Source: Halosimplex halophilum (GTDB lineage Archaea; Halobacteriota; Halobacteria; Halobacteriales; Haloarculaceae). Taken from it: a stretch of 64,000 nucleotides of DNA. The stretch covers positions 496,001 to 560,000 of the forward strand of contig NZ_ML214298.1 in the NCBI RefSeq assembly GCF_004698125.1. The letters are read 5' to 3'. Of the stretch, positions 18,194-26,687 are shown piece by piece. The notes below the pieces were generated by a model. That model was not told the origin of the DNA. It searched no databases and saw only the letters and a list, made by a program, of their open reading frames with translations. Both the position numbers and the translations under genes were made by a program. Within the stretch, counting starts at the first letter, position 1. Each line of letters starts with the position of its first letter.

Positions 18194-18432
18194 GGCCCGA
18201 TCTGATGCGGCGATCCTATGTAAGTGCGTGGGTGCCGGCCAACGGGCACCGATCGTCAGGCGGTCTGTCGCCCGTCCGCGGGGACGAACTGGTTCGGGCG
18301 GCCGCCCGAACTCGCGGTCGACGAGCGCCGGTCGCCCGAGGCCGGCACGGGCGACGCCGTCGGCGTGCGGTTCGGCCCCGGTAGGGTGGACCAAACACAA
18401 TCCCTTTGCCGGTACCCTCCCAAGAGCGGGTA

Positions 18433-19371
18433 ATGTCGAGGTGCGACGAGTGCGGCAAGCAGGAGAACATGCCGTACCAGTGTCGCCACTGCGGCGGCAC
18501 GTTCTGTGCGGAACACCGCCTCCCCGAGAACCACGGCTGTCCGGGGCTGGACAACTGGGAAGACCCAGGCGGGGTCTTCGACAGCGGCTTCGACGACAGC
18601 GTCGCCACCGACTCGGAGAGCGGCGGCCTGAGCGACCGCCTGGGGATCGACACCGGCCCCGGCGGCCCGCTGGCGTACTTCCGCGGGAACATGACCTACG
18701 CCTTCCTCGGGCTGATGTGGATCACCTTCCTGCTCCAGCACGTCGTCCTCCTGTTCGGGCCCGCCGGGCTCCACGAGGCCATCTTCGTCCTCTCGCCCGC
18801 CAACCCCGAGTACGTCTGGACCTGGTTCACGTCGGTCTTCGCCCACGCGCCGGGACGGCTGGGCCACATCGGGATCAACAGCATCGTGATCTACTTCTTC
18901 GGCCGGCTCGTCGAGGACTACGTCGGGTCCCGCGACTTCGCGGTCCTGTTCCTCGGGAGCGGCGCGCTCGCCGGCCTCGGCCAGGTCGGCTTCCAGATCT
19001 ACCAGTACGGCGGGATCCCCCAGCCGGGCGTCGCCGCGGGCGTGCTCGGCGCCAGCGGCGCGGGCCTGGCCATCATGGCCGTGCTCACCGTCCTCAACCC
19101 CAACCTCACGGTGTACCTGTACTTCCTGCTCCCGGTGCCGCTGTGGCTGCTGACCGTCGGCTACACCGGCTACACCGTCTTCCTGATCCTGTCGACCGGC
19201 ATCGGCGCCGGCGGCACCGCACAGCTCGCCCACCTCCTCGGGCTCGGGATCGGCCTGCTGTACGGCCAGCACGTCAAGGGCCGCCACCGGATCCCCGACC
19301 AGCTGCAGTTCGGCGCCGGCGGCCGCGGCCCCGGCGGTCCGGGTGGCCCCGGCGGCCGCGGCCCGTTCTGA
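18433..19371 (+). CDS. Rhomboid intramembrane protease with N-terminal AN1 zinc finger
   Basis: In this 312-residue protein the first 40 residues form an AN1-type finger with ligands Cys4, Cys7, Cys17, Cys20, Cys25, His28, His34 and Cys36. After an acidic linker come about six membrane helices. The rhomboid catalytic serine lies in Gly-Ala-Ser-Gly-Ala-Gly (helix 4), and a His in Ala-His-Leu-Leu-Gly-Leu completes the dyad. The C-terminal tail is Gly/Pro rich. AN1-rhomboid fusions are typical of haloarchaea and have been linked to surface glycosylation phenotypes in Haloferax; the substrates here are unknown. The ATG at 18433 directly precedes the first Cys of the finger. Confidence 0.9.
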   Translation: MSRCDECGKQENMPYQCRHCGGTFCAEHRLPENHGCPGLDNWEDPGGVFDSGFDDSVATDSESGGLSDRLGIDTGPGGPLAYFRGNMTYAFLGLMWITFLLQHVVLLFGPAGLHEAIFVLSPANPEYVWTWFTSVFAHAPGRLGHIGINSIVIYFFGRLVEDYVGSRDFAVLFLGSGALAGLGQVGFQIYQYGGIPQPGVAAGVLGASGAGLAIMAVLTVLNPNLTVYLYFLLPVPLWLLTVGYTGYTVFLILSTGIGAGGTAQLAHLLGLGIGLLYGQHVKGRHRIPDQLQFGAGGRGPGGPGGPGGRGPF

Positions 19372-19399
19372 TGGGGGTCGTCCCGATGGAGGCCCGCTG

Positions 19400-20233
19400 A
19401 TGGAGGTCGTCCGCCCCGAGTTCGTCCCCGACGCCTCGCTCTCCCGGGAAGACATGGAGGCGCTCCAGCGCGAGATCGCCGGGAGCGCCGTCTTCGAAGA
19501 CGACCTCCCGTTCGACGCCGCGAGCGTCTGCGGCGGGGACGCCGCGACCGAGGCCGACCAGACCAGTCTCGCCGACGCGGGGGAGAGCGGCGAACCGGCG
19601 GCGGCGGATCCGCCGCTGGTCGCCGGCGTCGACCAGGCGTTCGTCGACGACCACGCCGTCAGCGCTATCGTCCTCCTGCGAGACGGCGAGGTGGTCGAGC
19701 GCGTCCACGCCGTCGAACCCGTCGAGATCCCCTACATCCCGGGCCTGCTGAGCTTCCGGGAGGGGAGGGCCATTCTCTCGGCGTTCGCGGCGCTGGAACG
19801 GGACCCCGACGTCGCCCTCGTGGACGGCAGCGGCCGCATCCACTTCCGGGAGGCCGGCATCGCGACCCACATTGGGGTCACGCTCGACCTGCCCACCGTG
19901 GGCGTCGCGAAGAACCTGCTCTGTGGCACCCCACGGGAGTCGCTCGACCGGAAGCTCCCCCAGGGGGCCCGCGTCGCCATCGAGGCCGACGCGGACGTGG
20001 AGACCGCCGAGCCCGGGACGCACATCGGCGACGCCGTCCAGACTCGCCAGTTCGAGAACTCGGATCGGTACGTCAACCCCCTCGTCGTCAGCCCCGGCCA
20101 CCGCGTGAGCGCCGACACCGCAGCGGACATCGTGCTCGCCTGTGCGGCGGGGTACAAGCTGCCCGAGCCGACCCGGCTGGCCGACAGTTACGCCGACGAA
20201 GTGAAGGCCGAAGTCCGCGAGCAACTGGAGTAG
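19400..20233 (+). CDS. nfi: Endonuclease V
   Basis: This 277-residue enzyme nicks DNA near deoxyinosine. Metal-binding residues are present: Asp78 in Gly-Val-Asp, Glu121 in Leu-Leu-Ser-Phe-Arg-Glu-Gly, and Asp142 in Val-Asp-Gly-Ser-Gly-Arg. The wedge motif Pro-Tyr-Ile-Pro-Gly and the Gly-Val-Ala-Lys-Asn-Leu-Leu-Cys-Gly segment are also there. An insert of about 30 polar residues (about 42-72) before the first catalytic Asp makes it longer than the usual 220-230. The ATG at 19400 was chosen because homologues begin with the same Arg-Pro-Glu-Phe-Val-Pro motif. It follows the rhomboid gene by 28 bases. Confidence 0.92.
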   Translation: MEVVRPEFVPDASLSREDMEALQREIAGSAVFEDDLPFDAASVCGGDAATEADQTSLADAGESGEPAAADPPLVAGVDQAFVDDHAVSAIVLLRDGEVVERVHAVEPVEIPYIPGLLSFREGRAILSAFAALERDPDVALVDGSGRIHFREAGIATHIGVTLDLPTVGVAKNLLCGTPRESLDRKLPQGARVAIEADADVETAEPGTHIGDAVQTRQFENSDRYVNPLVVSPGHRVSADTAADIVLACAAGYKLPEPTRLADSYADEVKAEVREQLE

Positions 20234-20242
20234 CGCGCTCGG

Positions 20243-20806
20243 TCACTCCCCGCCGAGCGTCGCGGCGAGCAGGAACGTCTCCGAGCGGGTCGCCCGGAAG
20301 TCGACAGTGAATCCGGCCGCCTCGAACGCCGCGGCGGCGTGGTCGGCGTCGTAGCGCTCTCCGGGCGGCGGGCCGCGCTCGCCCGGACCCTCGGCGGTCC
20401 AGTCGACGACTGCGACGCGGCCGCCCGGTCGGAGGACGCGGGCGAGTTCCTCGACCGCCTCGCTCGGGAGTTCGTGGTAGGTCATCGTCGCGAACGCGCC
20501 GTCCAGCGCGCCGTCGTCGAACGGCAGGTCGTCGGCGCCGCTCGTGACGAGTTCGACGTTCTCCGGGACGCCCTTCTCGCGGTAGCGGTCGTGCATCGCC
20601 GCCTGCACGTCGAGGGCGTAGACCGTGCCCGCGTGAGGCGCCACGTCGTCGGTGAAAAAGCCCGTGCCGCTGCCCACGTCGACGACCGCGTCGTCGGGAC
20701 CGGGGTCGAGCGCCCAGAGCAGCTCCTCCGCCGAGCAGTTGCGATATCGGCGCGCGGCGTCCTCCAGTCGGTCGGCGTCGGCCGCGGGGAAGGTGTGGTG
20801 ACCCAT
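20243..20806 (-). CDS. Class I SAM-dependent methyltransferase
   Basis: This 187-residue protein has motif I Val-Val-Asp-Val-Gly-Ser-Gly-Thr-Gly near residues 40-48, then Leu-Asp-Val-Gln for strand 2, Asp-Gly-Ala-Phe-Ala-Thr-Met-Thr-Tyr-His-Glu, and Leu-Arg-Pro-Gly-Gly-Arg-Val-Ala-Val-Val-Asp-Trp. This is the UbiE/Methyltransf_11 or arsenite-methyltransferase-like layout, but the Cys set expected for an arsenite enzyme is absent. The TATA-like gctatatc about 25 bases before ATG 20806 supports the start. It converges on the endonuclease V gene with nine bases between stops. The acceptor is unknown. Confidence 0.82.
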   Translation of the reverse strand: MGHHTFPAADADRLEDAARRYRNCSAEELLWALDPGPDDAVVDVGSGTGFFTDDVAPHAGTVYALDVQAAMHDRYREKGVPENVELVTSGADDLPFDDGALDGAFATMTYHELPSEAVEELARVLRPGGRVAVVDWTAEGPGERGPPPGERYDADHAAAAFEAAGFTVDFRATRSETFLLAATLGGE

Positions 20807-20980
20807 CGCCTCGGAGTAGCGGTCCTGCGGTGATATAGCTCCCGTCCCGTTGCAGCGATGGTGATCGGCCTCCGTGTGGGCGTCTCGGCTGTTTTTGACC
20901 GCTCCGGATCGATACGAGGGTGATTGGATGTGGCCGCAGGTGACTGTGGGTGCTGAAAGCCCTCGGCCCGCTCGCTAGCA

Positions 20981-21423
20981 GTGACCGCAACCGCAGGAAA
21001 CAGTGAGCGTTGAAAGCCCTCGGCGCGCTCGCGGTCGCTGAGCGGGATATCCGCGCTCTCCGCACCGCCCGCTCACGGCACAGCCGTTCGCTTCGAGGCG
21101 CTGCGCGCCTCGCACCGCGCGGATAGTGCCCGCTCAGGCGACTAAACTGGACGCGAGCGCGCCTCGCCCTTTCAGTCCACCGGGAGAGCAAGCTCTCCCG
21201 AGCCCGCGCTCACACGTTCGCGCGGACGCCAGGAACAGCACGGCACCGCACCCGCCCCGCACAGCACCGCAGACGGCCACGGACCTCCCCAGCCGATTCG
21301 CTCCTGCCGTCGCTCATCCACCGTCGGAGCACGCTCCGACGAGCCTTCGTTCACACAGTTCACGAAGACCTCGCGCGGCTGCGTCGCGCGCACGAGAGCG
21401 CACGACGGCGCGCGCCGACCGCA
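20981..21423. repeat. Palindromic intergenic repeat, family B, copy 1
   Basis: This element occupies most of the 685-base gap between 20807 and 21491. A long imperfect hairpin pairs 21011-21056 with 21115-21174; its best stretches are TGAAAG (21011-21016) with CTTTCA (21169-21174) and the nine bases 21038-21046 with 21129-21137. The tail (about 21245-21423) also recurs in the copy at 43939-44232, including a nearly identical 45-base block around 21258-21300. An extra left arm lies at 20951-20975. No ORF here looks coding; the bases outside the element hold only the promoters of the flanking genes. Confidence 0.75.
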
Positions 21424-21491
21424 TTCGGCTGCCAAACACCGTCTGATGGCGGACCCCCACCCTTAACCCTCGCTCCGGCGAACCCGGACCC

Positions 21492-22580
21492 ATGGCGGAT
21501 ATCCTCGTCTACGGTTCGTACGGCTACACCGGGCGGCTGATCGTCGAGGAGGCGACCGACCGGGGGCTGGACGTGGTCGTCGGCGGCCGCGACCGCAACG
21601 CCGTCGAGAACCAGGCGATCCGGCAGGGCTGCGAGGAGCGCGTGTTCGCGCTGGACGAGCCGCGGCTGCTCGACCTGGCCTTGGAGGAGGTCGAGGCGGT
21701 CGTCCACTGCGCGGGACCGTTCGCGGAGACGGCCGAGCCGGTGGTCGAAGGCTGCCTGCGGACCGGCACCCACTACCTCGACATCACCGGGGAGATCGAG
21801 GTGTTCGAGCGACTCGCCGCCGCGGACGAACAGGCCGAAGAGGCGGGGATCACGGTCCTGCCCGGCGTCGGCTTCGACGTTGTCCCCACCGACTGCCTGG
21901 CGGCCCACCTCGCCGAGCGGCTGCCCGACGCCGACCGCCTCGCGCTCGGGTTCGAGGCGTCGGGCGGGGTCTCTCCGGGCACCGCGAAGACTGCCCTCCG
22001 CGGACTCGGCGAGGGCGGCGCTGTCCGGCGGAACGGGTGCATCGAATCGGTGCCCATCGGGAGCGAGACGCGGCGGATCGACTTCGGCCGGGGCGAGCGG
22101 ACCGCGATGGCGATCCCCTGGGGCGACGTGTCGACCGCCTACCACACGACCGGGATCGGGAACGTCGCCGTCTACACCGCCGTCCCGTCGTGGGCTCCGC
22201 GTGCGGCCCGGGCCGCCGGACTGTTCGGGCCCCTCGCGGGTTCCGGGGCGGTCCAGTCGCTGCTGGAACGGGTCGTCGAGGCCCGCGTCGACGGCCCCGA
22301 CGAGCGCGAGCGCCGCGAGGGCGAGAGCTACGTCTGGGGCGAGGTCGAGACCGCCGACGGGAAGCGGGCGGTCTCCCGGCTCGTCGCGCCCGAGACGTAC
22401 CGGCTGACGAAGTTGACGGCCGTGGCGATCGCCGAGCGGGTCGCCGCGGGTGAGGCGCCGGCCGGGTTCCGGACGCCCGCCGGCGCCTTCGGCCCGGACC
22501 TGATCCTCGACGTCGAGGGCGTCGAGCGGACGGACGAACCCGTCATCGAAGCGGGCGACACGACCGGCGGTCCGGACTGA
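21492..22580 (+). CDS. Saccharopine dehydrogenase-like NAD(P)-binding reductase
   Basis: This 362-residue protein starts with a Rossmann motif Val-Tyr-Gly-Ser-Tyr-Gly-Tyr-Thr-Gly (residues 6-14), followed by the Gly-Gly-Arg-Asp segment and Val-Val-His-Cys-Ala-Gly-Pro-Phe. It continues with Thr-His-Tyr-Leu-Asp-Ile-Thr-Gly-Glu and the Gly-Val-Gly-Phe-Asp-Val-Val-Pro-Thr-Asp motif. That pattern matches the saccharopine-dehydrogenase-like / trans-acting enoyl reductase group, often annotated loosely. Lysine catabolism is not implied. A TATA-like cccttaacc 22-31 bases upstream fits a leaderless start at 21492. The substrate is unknown; lipid or polyketide-type carbonyls have been suggested for relatives. 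Confidence 0.82.
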   Translation: MADILVYGSYGYTGRLIVEEATDRGLDVVVGGRDRNAVENQAIRQGCEERVFALDEPRLLDLALEEVEAVVHCAGPFAETAEPVVEGCLRTGTHYLDITGEIEVFERLAAADEQAEEAGITVLPGVGFDVVPTDCLAAHLAERLPDADRLALGFEASGGVSPGTAKTALRGLGEGGAVRRNGCIESVPIGSETRRIDFGRGERTAMAIPWGDVSTAYHTTGIGNVAVYTAVPSWAPRAARAAGLFGPLAGSGAVQSLLERVVEARVDGPDERERREGESYVWGEVETADGKRAVSRLVAPETYRLTKLTAVAIAERVAAGEAPAGFRTPAGAFGPDLILDVEGVERTDEPVIEAGDTTGGPD

Positions 22581-23603
22581 CTACCCCCCGTCGTCGGCCG
22601 CGTTCCCGTCCGCCGGGGGTTCGCCGTCGGTCGCGTCGCCGTCGGCCGGTCCCTCGCCGCCGGTTGCCCTCACGTCCTCGCTCCCGTTGCCGCCGTAGTG
22701 TTCCCGTTCGACGCGCTCGTCGAACAGCCGCGCGAGCAGCCGCGTCATCGGACCGACGCTCACGTCGATGCCGTCGACGCTCGTGACGGGGCGGACCTCC
22801 CAGGTGGAGTTGGTGAGGAAGACCTCGTCGGCGTCGCGCAGGTCGTCGAGCGTGTACCGGCTCGTCCGCACCGAGAACCCCTCCGACTCGGCCAGGTCCG
22901 TCACGACCGACCGCGTCACGCCGGGGAGGATCGGCAGGTCGGCGCTGGGGGTCTTCAGCGTCCCGCCGTCGACGAAAAAGAGGTTGCTCGCCGCGCCCTC
23001 GGCGAGGTAGTCGTCGGTCGTCCGCATCACGGCCTCGTCGGCGGCGAACTCCTCGGTCGCCGCCCGCCGGAGTTCCAGGCGGGCGAGGATCCCCGGGAGG
23101 TAGTTGTGTGTCTTCGCGTCGGCCGGGAACGACTCGGCGGGCGGGCGGCGCGTCCGGACGGTCTGGACGGTCGCCGGTTCGTCCCAGACGGGGTCGCCCT
23201 CGACGCCGCCGCGGCCCAGCGGCGCGACGTAGACGACGACCGTCGGGTCCACGTCGGGGTCGGGCGTGAGCTTCCCCGGCTGGACCCCCCGGGTCACCGA
23301 CACCTTGCAGTACGCCTCGTCGAGGTCGTTGGCGGTCAGCGTCTCCGCCACCCGCTCGCGGAGGTCGTCGGGGACGGCGTCGGCGAACCCGAGCGTCTCG
23401 GCGGTCCGCCGGAGCCGGTCGCGGTGGGCCGCCCACTCGAAGGGCTCGCCGCCGTAGACCCGCAGCGTCTCGAAGGCACCGTCGCCGTACATGAACCCCC
23501 GGTCGCGGACCGAGACGGTCGCCTCGTCGGCCGGCACGAGGTCGCCGTTCACGTGGTAGGTGAGGGGGTCGTCGGCCCCACCATCAGACCCGTCGTCGCT
23601 CAC
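22581..23603 (-). CDS. pabC: Class IV aminotransferase, probable aminodeoxychorismate lyase
   Basis: This 340-residue PLP enzyme of the branched-chain aminotransferase fold begins Tyr-His-Val-Asn-Gly and continues with Arg-Asp-Arg-Gly-Phe-Met-Tyr-Gly-Asp-Gly-Ala-Phe-Glu. It has the Schiff-base Lys in Ala-Lys-Thr-His-Asn-Tyr-Leu and the Glu-Gly-Ala-Ala-Ser-Asn-Leu-Phe-Phe phosphate-binding segment. Its place after pabA and pabB argues for 4-amino-4-deoxychorismate lyase, giving p-aminobenzoate for folate-type cofactors. On sequence alone a branched-chain or D-amino-acid aminotransferase is possible. The C-terminal 50 residues are a polar haloarchaeal tail. The GTG start at 23603 overlaps the pabA stop by four bases. 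Confidence 0.82.
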   Translation of the reverse strand: MSDDGSDGGADDPLTYHVNGDLVPADEATVSVRDRGFMYGDGAFETLRVYGGEPFEWAAHRDRLRRTAETLGFADAVPDDLRERVAETLTANDLDEAYCKVSVTRGVQPGKLTPDPDVDPTVVVYVAPLGRGGVEGDPVWDEPATVQTVRTRRPPAESFPADAKTHNYLPGILARLELRRAATEEFAADEAVMRTTDDYLAEGAASNLFFVDGGTLKTPSADLPILPGVTRSVVTDLAESEGFSVRTSRYTLDDLRDADEVFLTNSTWEVRPVTSVDGIDVSVGPMTRLLARLFDERVEREHYGGNGSEDVRATGGEGPADGDATDGEPPADGNAADDGG

Positions 23604-24331
23604 AGCGATCCCTCCAGGCTCATGCGGCAGAACGTCTCTATCATCTGCTTGCCGTGTTCGGTGAGGATGCTCTCGGGGTGGAACTGGACGCCGACGTGGG
23701 GCCGTTCGCGGTGGCGGACGGCCATCAACACGTCGGCTTCGTCGTCGGTGTGGGCCGACTCTTCGAGCACGTCCGGCAGGTCCGCGCGCTCGACGGCCAG
23801 CGAGTGGTACCGGCCGACCTCGAAGCGGTCGGGCAGCGCCCGGAAGACGCCGCGGCCGTCGTGGCCGACGGTGGAGGGCTTGCCGTGGACGACCGCCTCG
23901 GCGTGGCCGACGGGCGCGCCGGCGACCGCACACAGCGCCTGGTGGCCCAGGCAGACCCCGAGCGTGGGGTAGTCCAGGTCGCGGAAGATCGGCATCGAGA
24001 CGCCCGCCTCCTGGGGGGTGCCGGGACCGGGCGAGACCACGATAGCGTCGGGGTCAATCTCGCGGATCCCGGCCGCGTCGACGGCGTCGTTGCGGCGGAC
24101 GACCACCTCGCCGCCGGTGACCTCGGGGAGCCAGTCGGCGGTCGTGACGACCTCGCCGACGTACTGGACGAGGTTGTAGGAAAACGAGTCGTAGTTGTCG
24201 ACGACGAGGACAGTCACGTCCGACCGGCGGTCGACGGCGGTCGCGTCGGCGGCGAGGCGGTCGCCGCCGGCGGTGGCGTCGGGGTCGACGGACGGGACGC
24301 TCCCGACGCCGGGCGCGGACGGCTCAGTCAT
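23600..24331 (-). CDS. pabA: Glutamine amidotransferase, aminodeoxychorismate/anthranilate synthase component II
   Basis: This 243-residue class I amidotransferase supplies ammonia to the chorismate enzyme encoded upstream. The N-terminal 38 residues are a polar extension. The domain then begins [10 protein letters not shown], with the oxyanion region Ser-Pro-Gly-Pro-Gly-Thr-Pro, the nucleophile Cys in Gly-Val-Cys-Leu-Gly-His-Gln, and the catalytic His-Pro-Glu-Ser near the end. TrpG and PabA are hard to separate by sequence. The class IV aminotransferase next door favours PabA. It overlaps pabB by eight bases and pabC by four. Confidence 0.85.
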   Translation of the reverse strand: MTEPSAPGVGSVPSVDPDATAGGDRLAADATAVDRRSDVTVLVVDNYDSFSYNLVQYVGEVVTTADWLPEVTGGEVVVRRNDAVDAAGIREIDPDAIVVSPGPGTPQEAGVSMPIFRDLDYPTLGVCLGHQALCAVAGAPVGHAEAVVHGKPSTVGHDGRGVFRALPDRFEVGRYHSLAVERADLPDVLEESAHTDDEADVLMAVRHRERPHVGVQFHPESILTEHGKQMIETFCRMSLEGSL

Positions 24332-25868
24332 GGTCCTCCACCGTGAAGGCGGCGCGGTCGCCCAGCGCTTCGTCGACGGCGGTCACGAGCGCCCGGCCCT
24401 TGTCGAGCGTCTCCTCGAACTCCCGGTCGGGCACCGAGTCGTGGACGATCCCGGCGCCGACCCGGAGGTGGTACTCCTCGCCGTAGCGCACCAGGGTCCG
24501 GATCACGATGTTCAGCGTCGCGCGGCCGTCGAACCCGAAGATCCCGACGCTCCCGGTGTAGGGGCCCCGCCGGGTCGCCTCCACCTCGTCGATGATCTCC
24601 ATGGTCCGGGGCTTGGGCGCGCCGGTGATGGTGCCGCCGGGGAAGACCGCCGCGACGGCGTCGCCGAGGTCGAACTCGGGGCGCAGGCGGCCCTCGACGA
24701 GCGAGACGAGGTGCATCACCTCGGAGTAGCGGTCGACGCGGCGGTACTCGGTGACCTCGACGCTCCCGTACTCGCTGACCTTCCCCAGGTCGTTGCGCTC
24801 CAGGTCGACCAGCATCGCGTGCTCGGCGCGCTCCTTCTCGTCGCTCGTCAGGTCCTCCGCGAGGAACTCGTCCTCCTCGCCGGTCTCGCCGCGCGGGCGC
24901 GTGCCGGCGATTGGCTCGGTGAGCAGGCGGTCGCCTTCACGCTCCAGCAGGAGCTCGGGGCTGGCGCTCACCAGGTCGACGCCGGGGAACTCCAGCAGGG
25001 CGGAGTAGGGGGCGGGGTTGACGGCCCGCAGTGCGTCGAAGGCGGCGACCGGGTGGACCGCGGCGGGGGCGGTGAGCCGCTGGGAGACGTTGGCCTGGAA
25101 GGTGTCGCCGTCGCGGATGTACTCTTTGACCCGGCGCACGCGGTCGGCGAAGGCCGCCCGACCGCAGTCGCTCTCGAAGCGGGCCTCGTCGGCCGCGACC
25201 GGCGGGTCCCCTACCTCGGGGTCGCCCTCGACGGCCGCCCGGGCGAGGTCGAGCGCCCGCTCGCGGCCGCGGTCGTAGGGGTCGGCGGCCGTCTCGGAGG
25301 CCCCGCTGTCGTCGGTGTCGTCACCGCCGACCGCGTCGCCGTCGGCGCCATCGACCCGCGGGCAGGCGGTGACCCGGAGCGTCGTCTCCTCGCCCTCGCG
25401 GGGTTCCTCCCAGGCCGCGACCCGGTCGTAGACGCCGACCTGCAGCCGCGGCAGTTCGCGGTCGCGGTCGGCGGAGTCGGGCAGGGCCTCCAGTTCGCGG
25501 GCCACGTCGTAGGAGAGCCAGCCGACGGCGCCGCAGGGGTAGGGCACGTCGCAGTCCCCGCGGACCAGCGACTCGGCGGCGAGCCGATCCACGAGCGCGT
25601 CGACGCTCGGTGACTCGCCTGCGGGGGCGCCGGCGGCCTCGTCGGCGGTGACCGTGACGCGGTCGACGGGGTCGACGCCGAAGTACCCCCAGCCGGACTG
25701 GCCGCCGGTCGTTTCGAGGTGGAACCCGCCGGGGCCGTCGCGGGCGCGGCGGTAGGCGTCGAACGGGTCGGCGACGGTCACGCGGACCTCGACGGGGACG
25801 CGGGCGCCGGCCGGCGCCGACGCCGCGGCGCGCTCGAAGGCGGCCCGCTCGGTCACGACCCTCGGCAT
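24324..25868 (-). CDS. pabB: Chorismate-utilising enzyme, aminodeoxychorismate synthase component I
   Basis: This 514-residue member of the anthranilate synthase / PabB family aminates chorismate. The catalytic domain occupies roughly residues 230-505, with Thr-Pro-Ile-Ala-Gly-Thr-Arg-Pro, Asp-Leu-Glu-Arg-Asn-Asp-Leu-Gly, [10 protein letters not shown] and Gly-Ala-Gly-Ile-Val. The motif reads Pro-Ile-Ala-Gly-Thr, whereas E. coli PabB has Lys at the third position, so an anthranilate-synthase-like chemistry is possible. The operon with a class IV aminotransferase supports the p-aminobenzoate assignment. The ATG at 25868 precedes the first conserved segment; the upstream in-frame extension is atypical. 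It heads the three-gene pab operon. Confidence 0.83.
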   Translation of the reverse strand: MPRVVTERAAFERAAASAPAGARVPVEVRVTVADPFDAYRRARDGPGGFHLETTGGQSGWGYFGVDPVDRVTVTADEAAGAPAGESPSVDALVDRLAAESLVRGDCDVPYPCGAVGWLSYDVARELEALPDSADRDRELPRLQVGVYDRVAAWEEPREGEETTLRVTACPRVDGADGDAVGGDDTDDSGASETAADPYDRGRERALDLARAAVEGDPEVGDPPVAADEARFESDCGRAAFADRVRRVKEYIRDGDTFQANVSQRLTAPAAVHPVAAFDALRAVNPAPYSALLEFPGVDLVSASPELLLEREGDRLLTEPIAGTRPRGETGEEDEFLAEDLTSDEKERAEHAMLVDLERNDLGKVSEYGSVEVTEYRRVDRYSEVMHLVSLVEGRLRPEFDLGDAVAAVFPGGTITGAPKPRTMEIIDEVEATRRGPYTGSVGIFGFDGRATLNIVIRTLVRYGEEYHLRVGAGIVHDSVPDREFEETLDKGRALVTAVDEALGDRAAFTVEDHD

Positions 25869-25925
25869 TACTACGGGAGAAGCACGGGGGAGATAACCGG
25901 TTTTCGGTCCCCGCAAGGGGAGCGG

Positions 25926-26537
25926 TCAGTAGAGTTTCGCCTGTTCGACCCAGTTCTCGACGCGCGACTCGGCGATGTCGGTCTCCTCGGCCAGCGCCGC
26001 GGGGTCGGACTCGGCCAGGTCGCCGACGCCGTCGACGCCCGCCTCGCGCAGGCGCTCGCCGTAGGCCGGCCCGATGCCCTTGATGTCCTCCAGCTCCGCG
26101 TCGGGCGCGGGGTCGGTCGGCGCCTCGGTCGACGAGTCGTCGGCCGCGGCGGCGTCCGCGTCGCCGGTTTCGGCGGCGTCCGACTCCTCGGCCTCGACGG
26201 TTTCGCCCTCGGCTTCGGTGGCCTCCGTGTCGGCTTCGGCCTCAGTGTCGGTGGCCTCCGTGTCGCCGTCGTCCTCGGCCTCGGTCTCCGCCTCGTCGGT
26301 CGAGCCGGTCGGTCCGGTCGGCGAGTCGGTCGCGGTGTCGGTCCCTTTGACCGCGTCCTCGCTGGCGGTCGCGGGTTCGTGCTCGACGGTCACGTCGACG
26401 CCGTCGCCGGCAGCCCCGTCGCCCGCGCCGGGGTCGTCGCCCGGCGACGGGCCGTCGGTGGCGGACGCTGCCGGCTGGGAAGTCGAAGAGGACGCGCCCA
26501 GCCCGAGTGCAGACTTGATACGCTCGATGAGCCCCAT
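25926..26537 (-). CDS. Helix-hairpin-helix protein with long acidic linker
   Basis: This 203-residue protein has a short amphipathic start (Met-Gly-Leu-Ile-Glu-Arg-Ile-Lys-Ser), about 115 residues of Asp/Glu/Thr/Ala-rich low-complexity sequence, and a C-terminal domain of about 55 residues. That domain contains Ile-Lys-Gly-Ile-Gly-Pro-Ala-Tyr-Gly-Glu-Arg-Leu, a helix-hairpin-helix motif like those in Rad51 N-terminal or DUF4332-type domains. Such domains bind DNA without sequence specificity. The acidic linker is very probably disordered. ATG 26537 fits a TATA-like gttaagtg near 26560-26568. Its job is unknown. It lies between pabB and aroE but is not clearly co-transcribed. Confidence 0.75.
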   Translation of the reverse strand: MGLIERIKSALGLGASSSTSQPAASATDGPSPGDDPGAGDGAAGDGVDVTVEHEPATASEDAVKGTDTATDSPTGPTGSTDEAETEAEDDGDTEATDTEAEADTEATEAEGETVEAEESDAAETGDADAAAADDSSTEAPTDPAPDAELEDIKGIGPAYGERLREAGVDGVGDLAESDPAALAEETDIAESRVENWVEQAKLY

Positions 26538-26687
26538 GGGGAGCAATAGCGGACCCCATCACTTAACGTCTTTCTGCACTCGCTGGAGGGACAGGACCGG
26601 TCGTTTCCGCCGACGGCTCGGCGGTCGTCCGGGGCGTCGGCCGCCGCGAGAGCGCCCCGAACGGGCTCCCGAGCCGCCCGTCGCGGC

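Noticed and set aside
20088-21191. A long minus-strand ORF across the methyltransferase and repeat B.
   Set aside because: Its frame differs from that of the recognised methyltransferase and its N-terminal part comes from the repeat, which recurs at 43566-44111.
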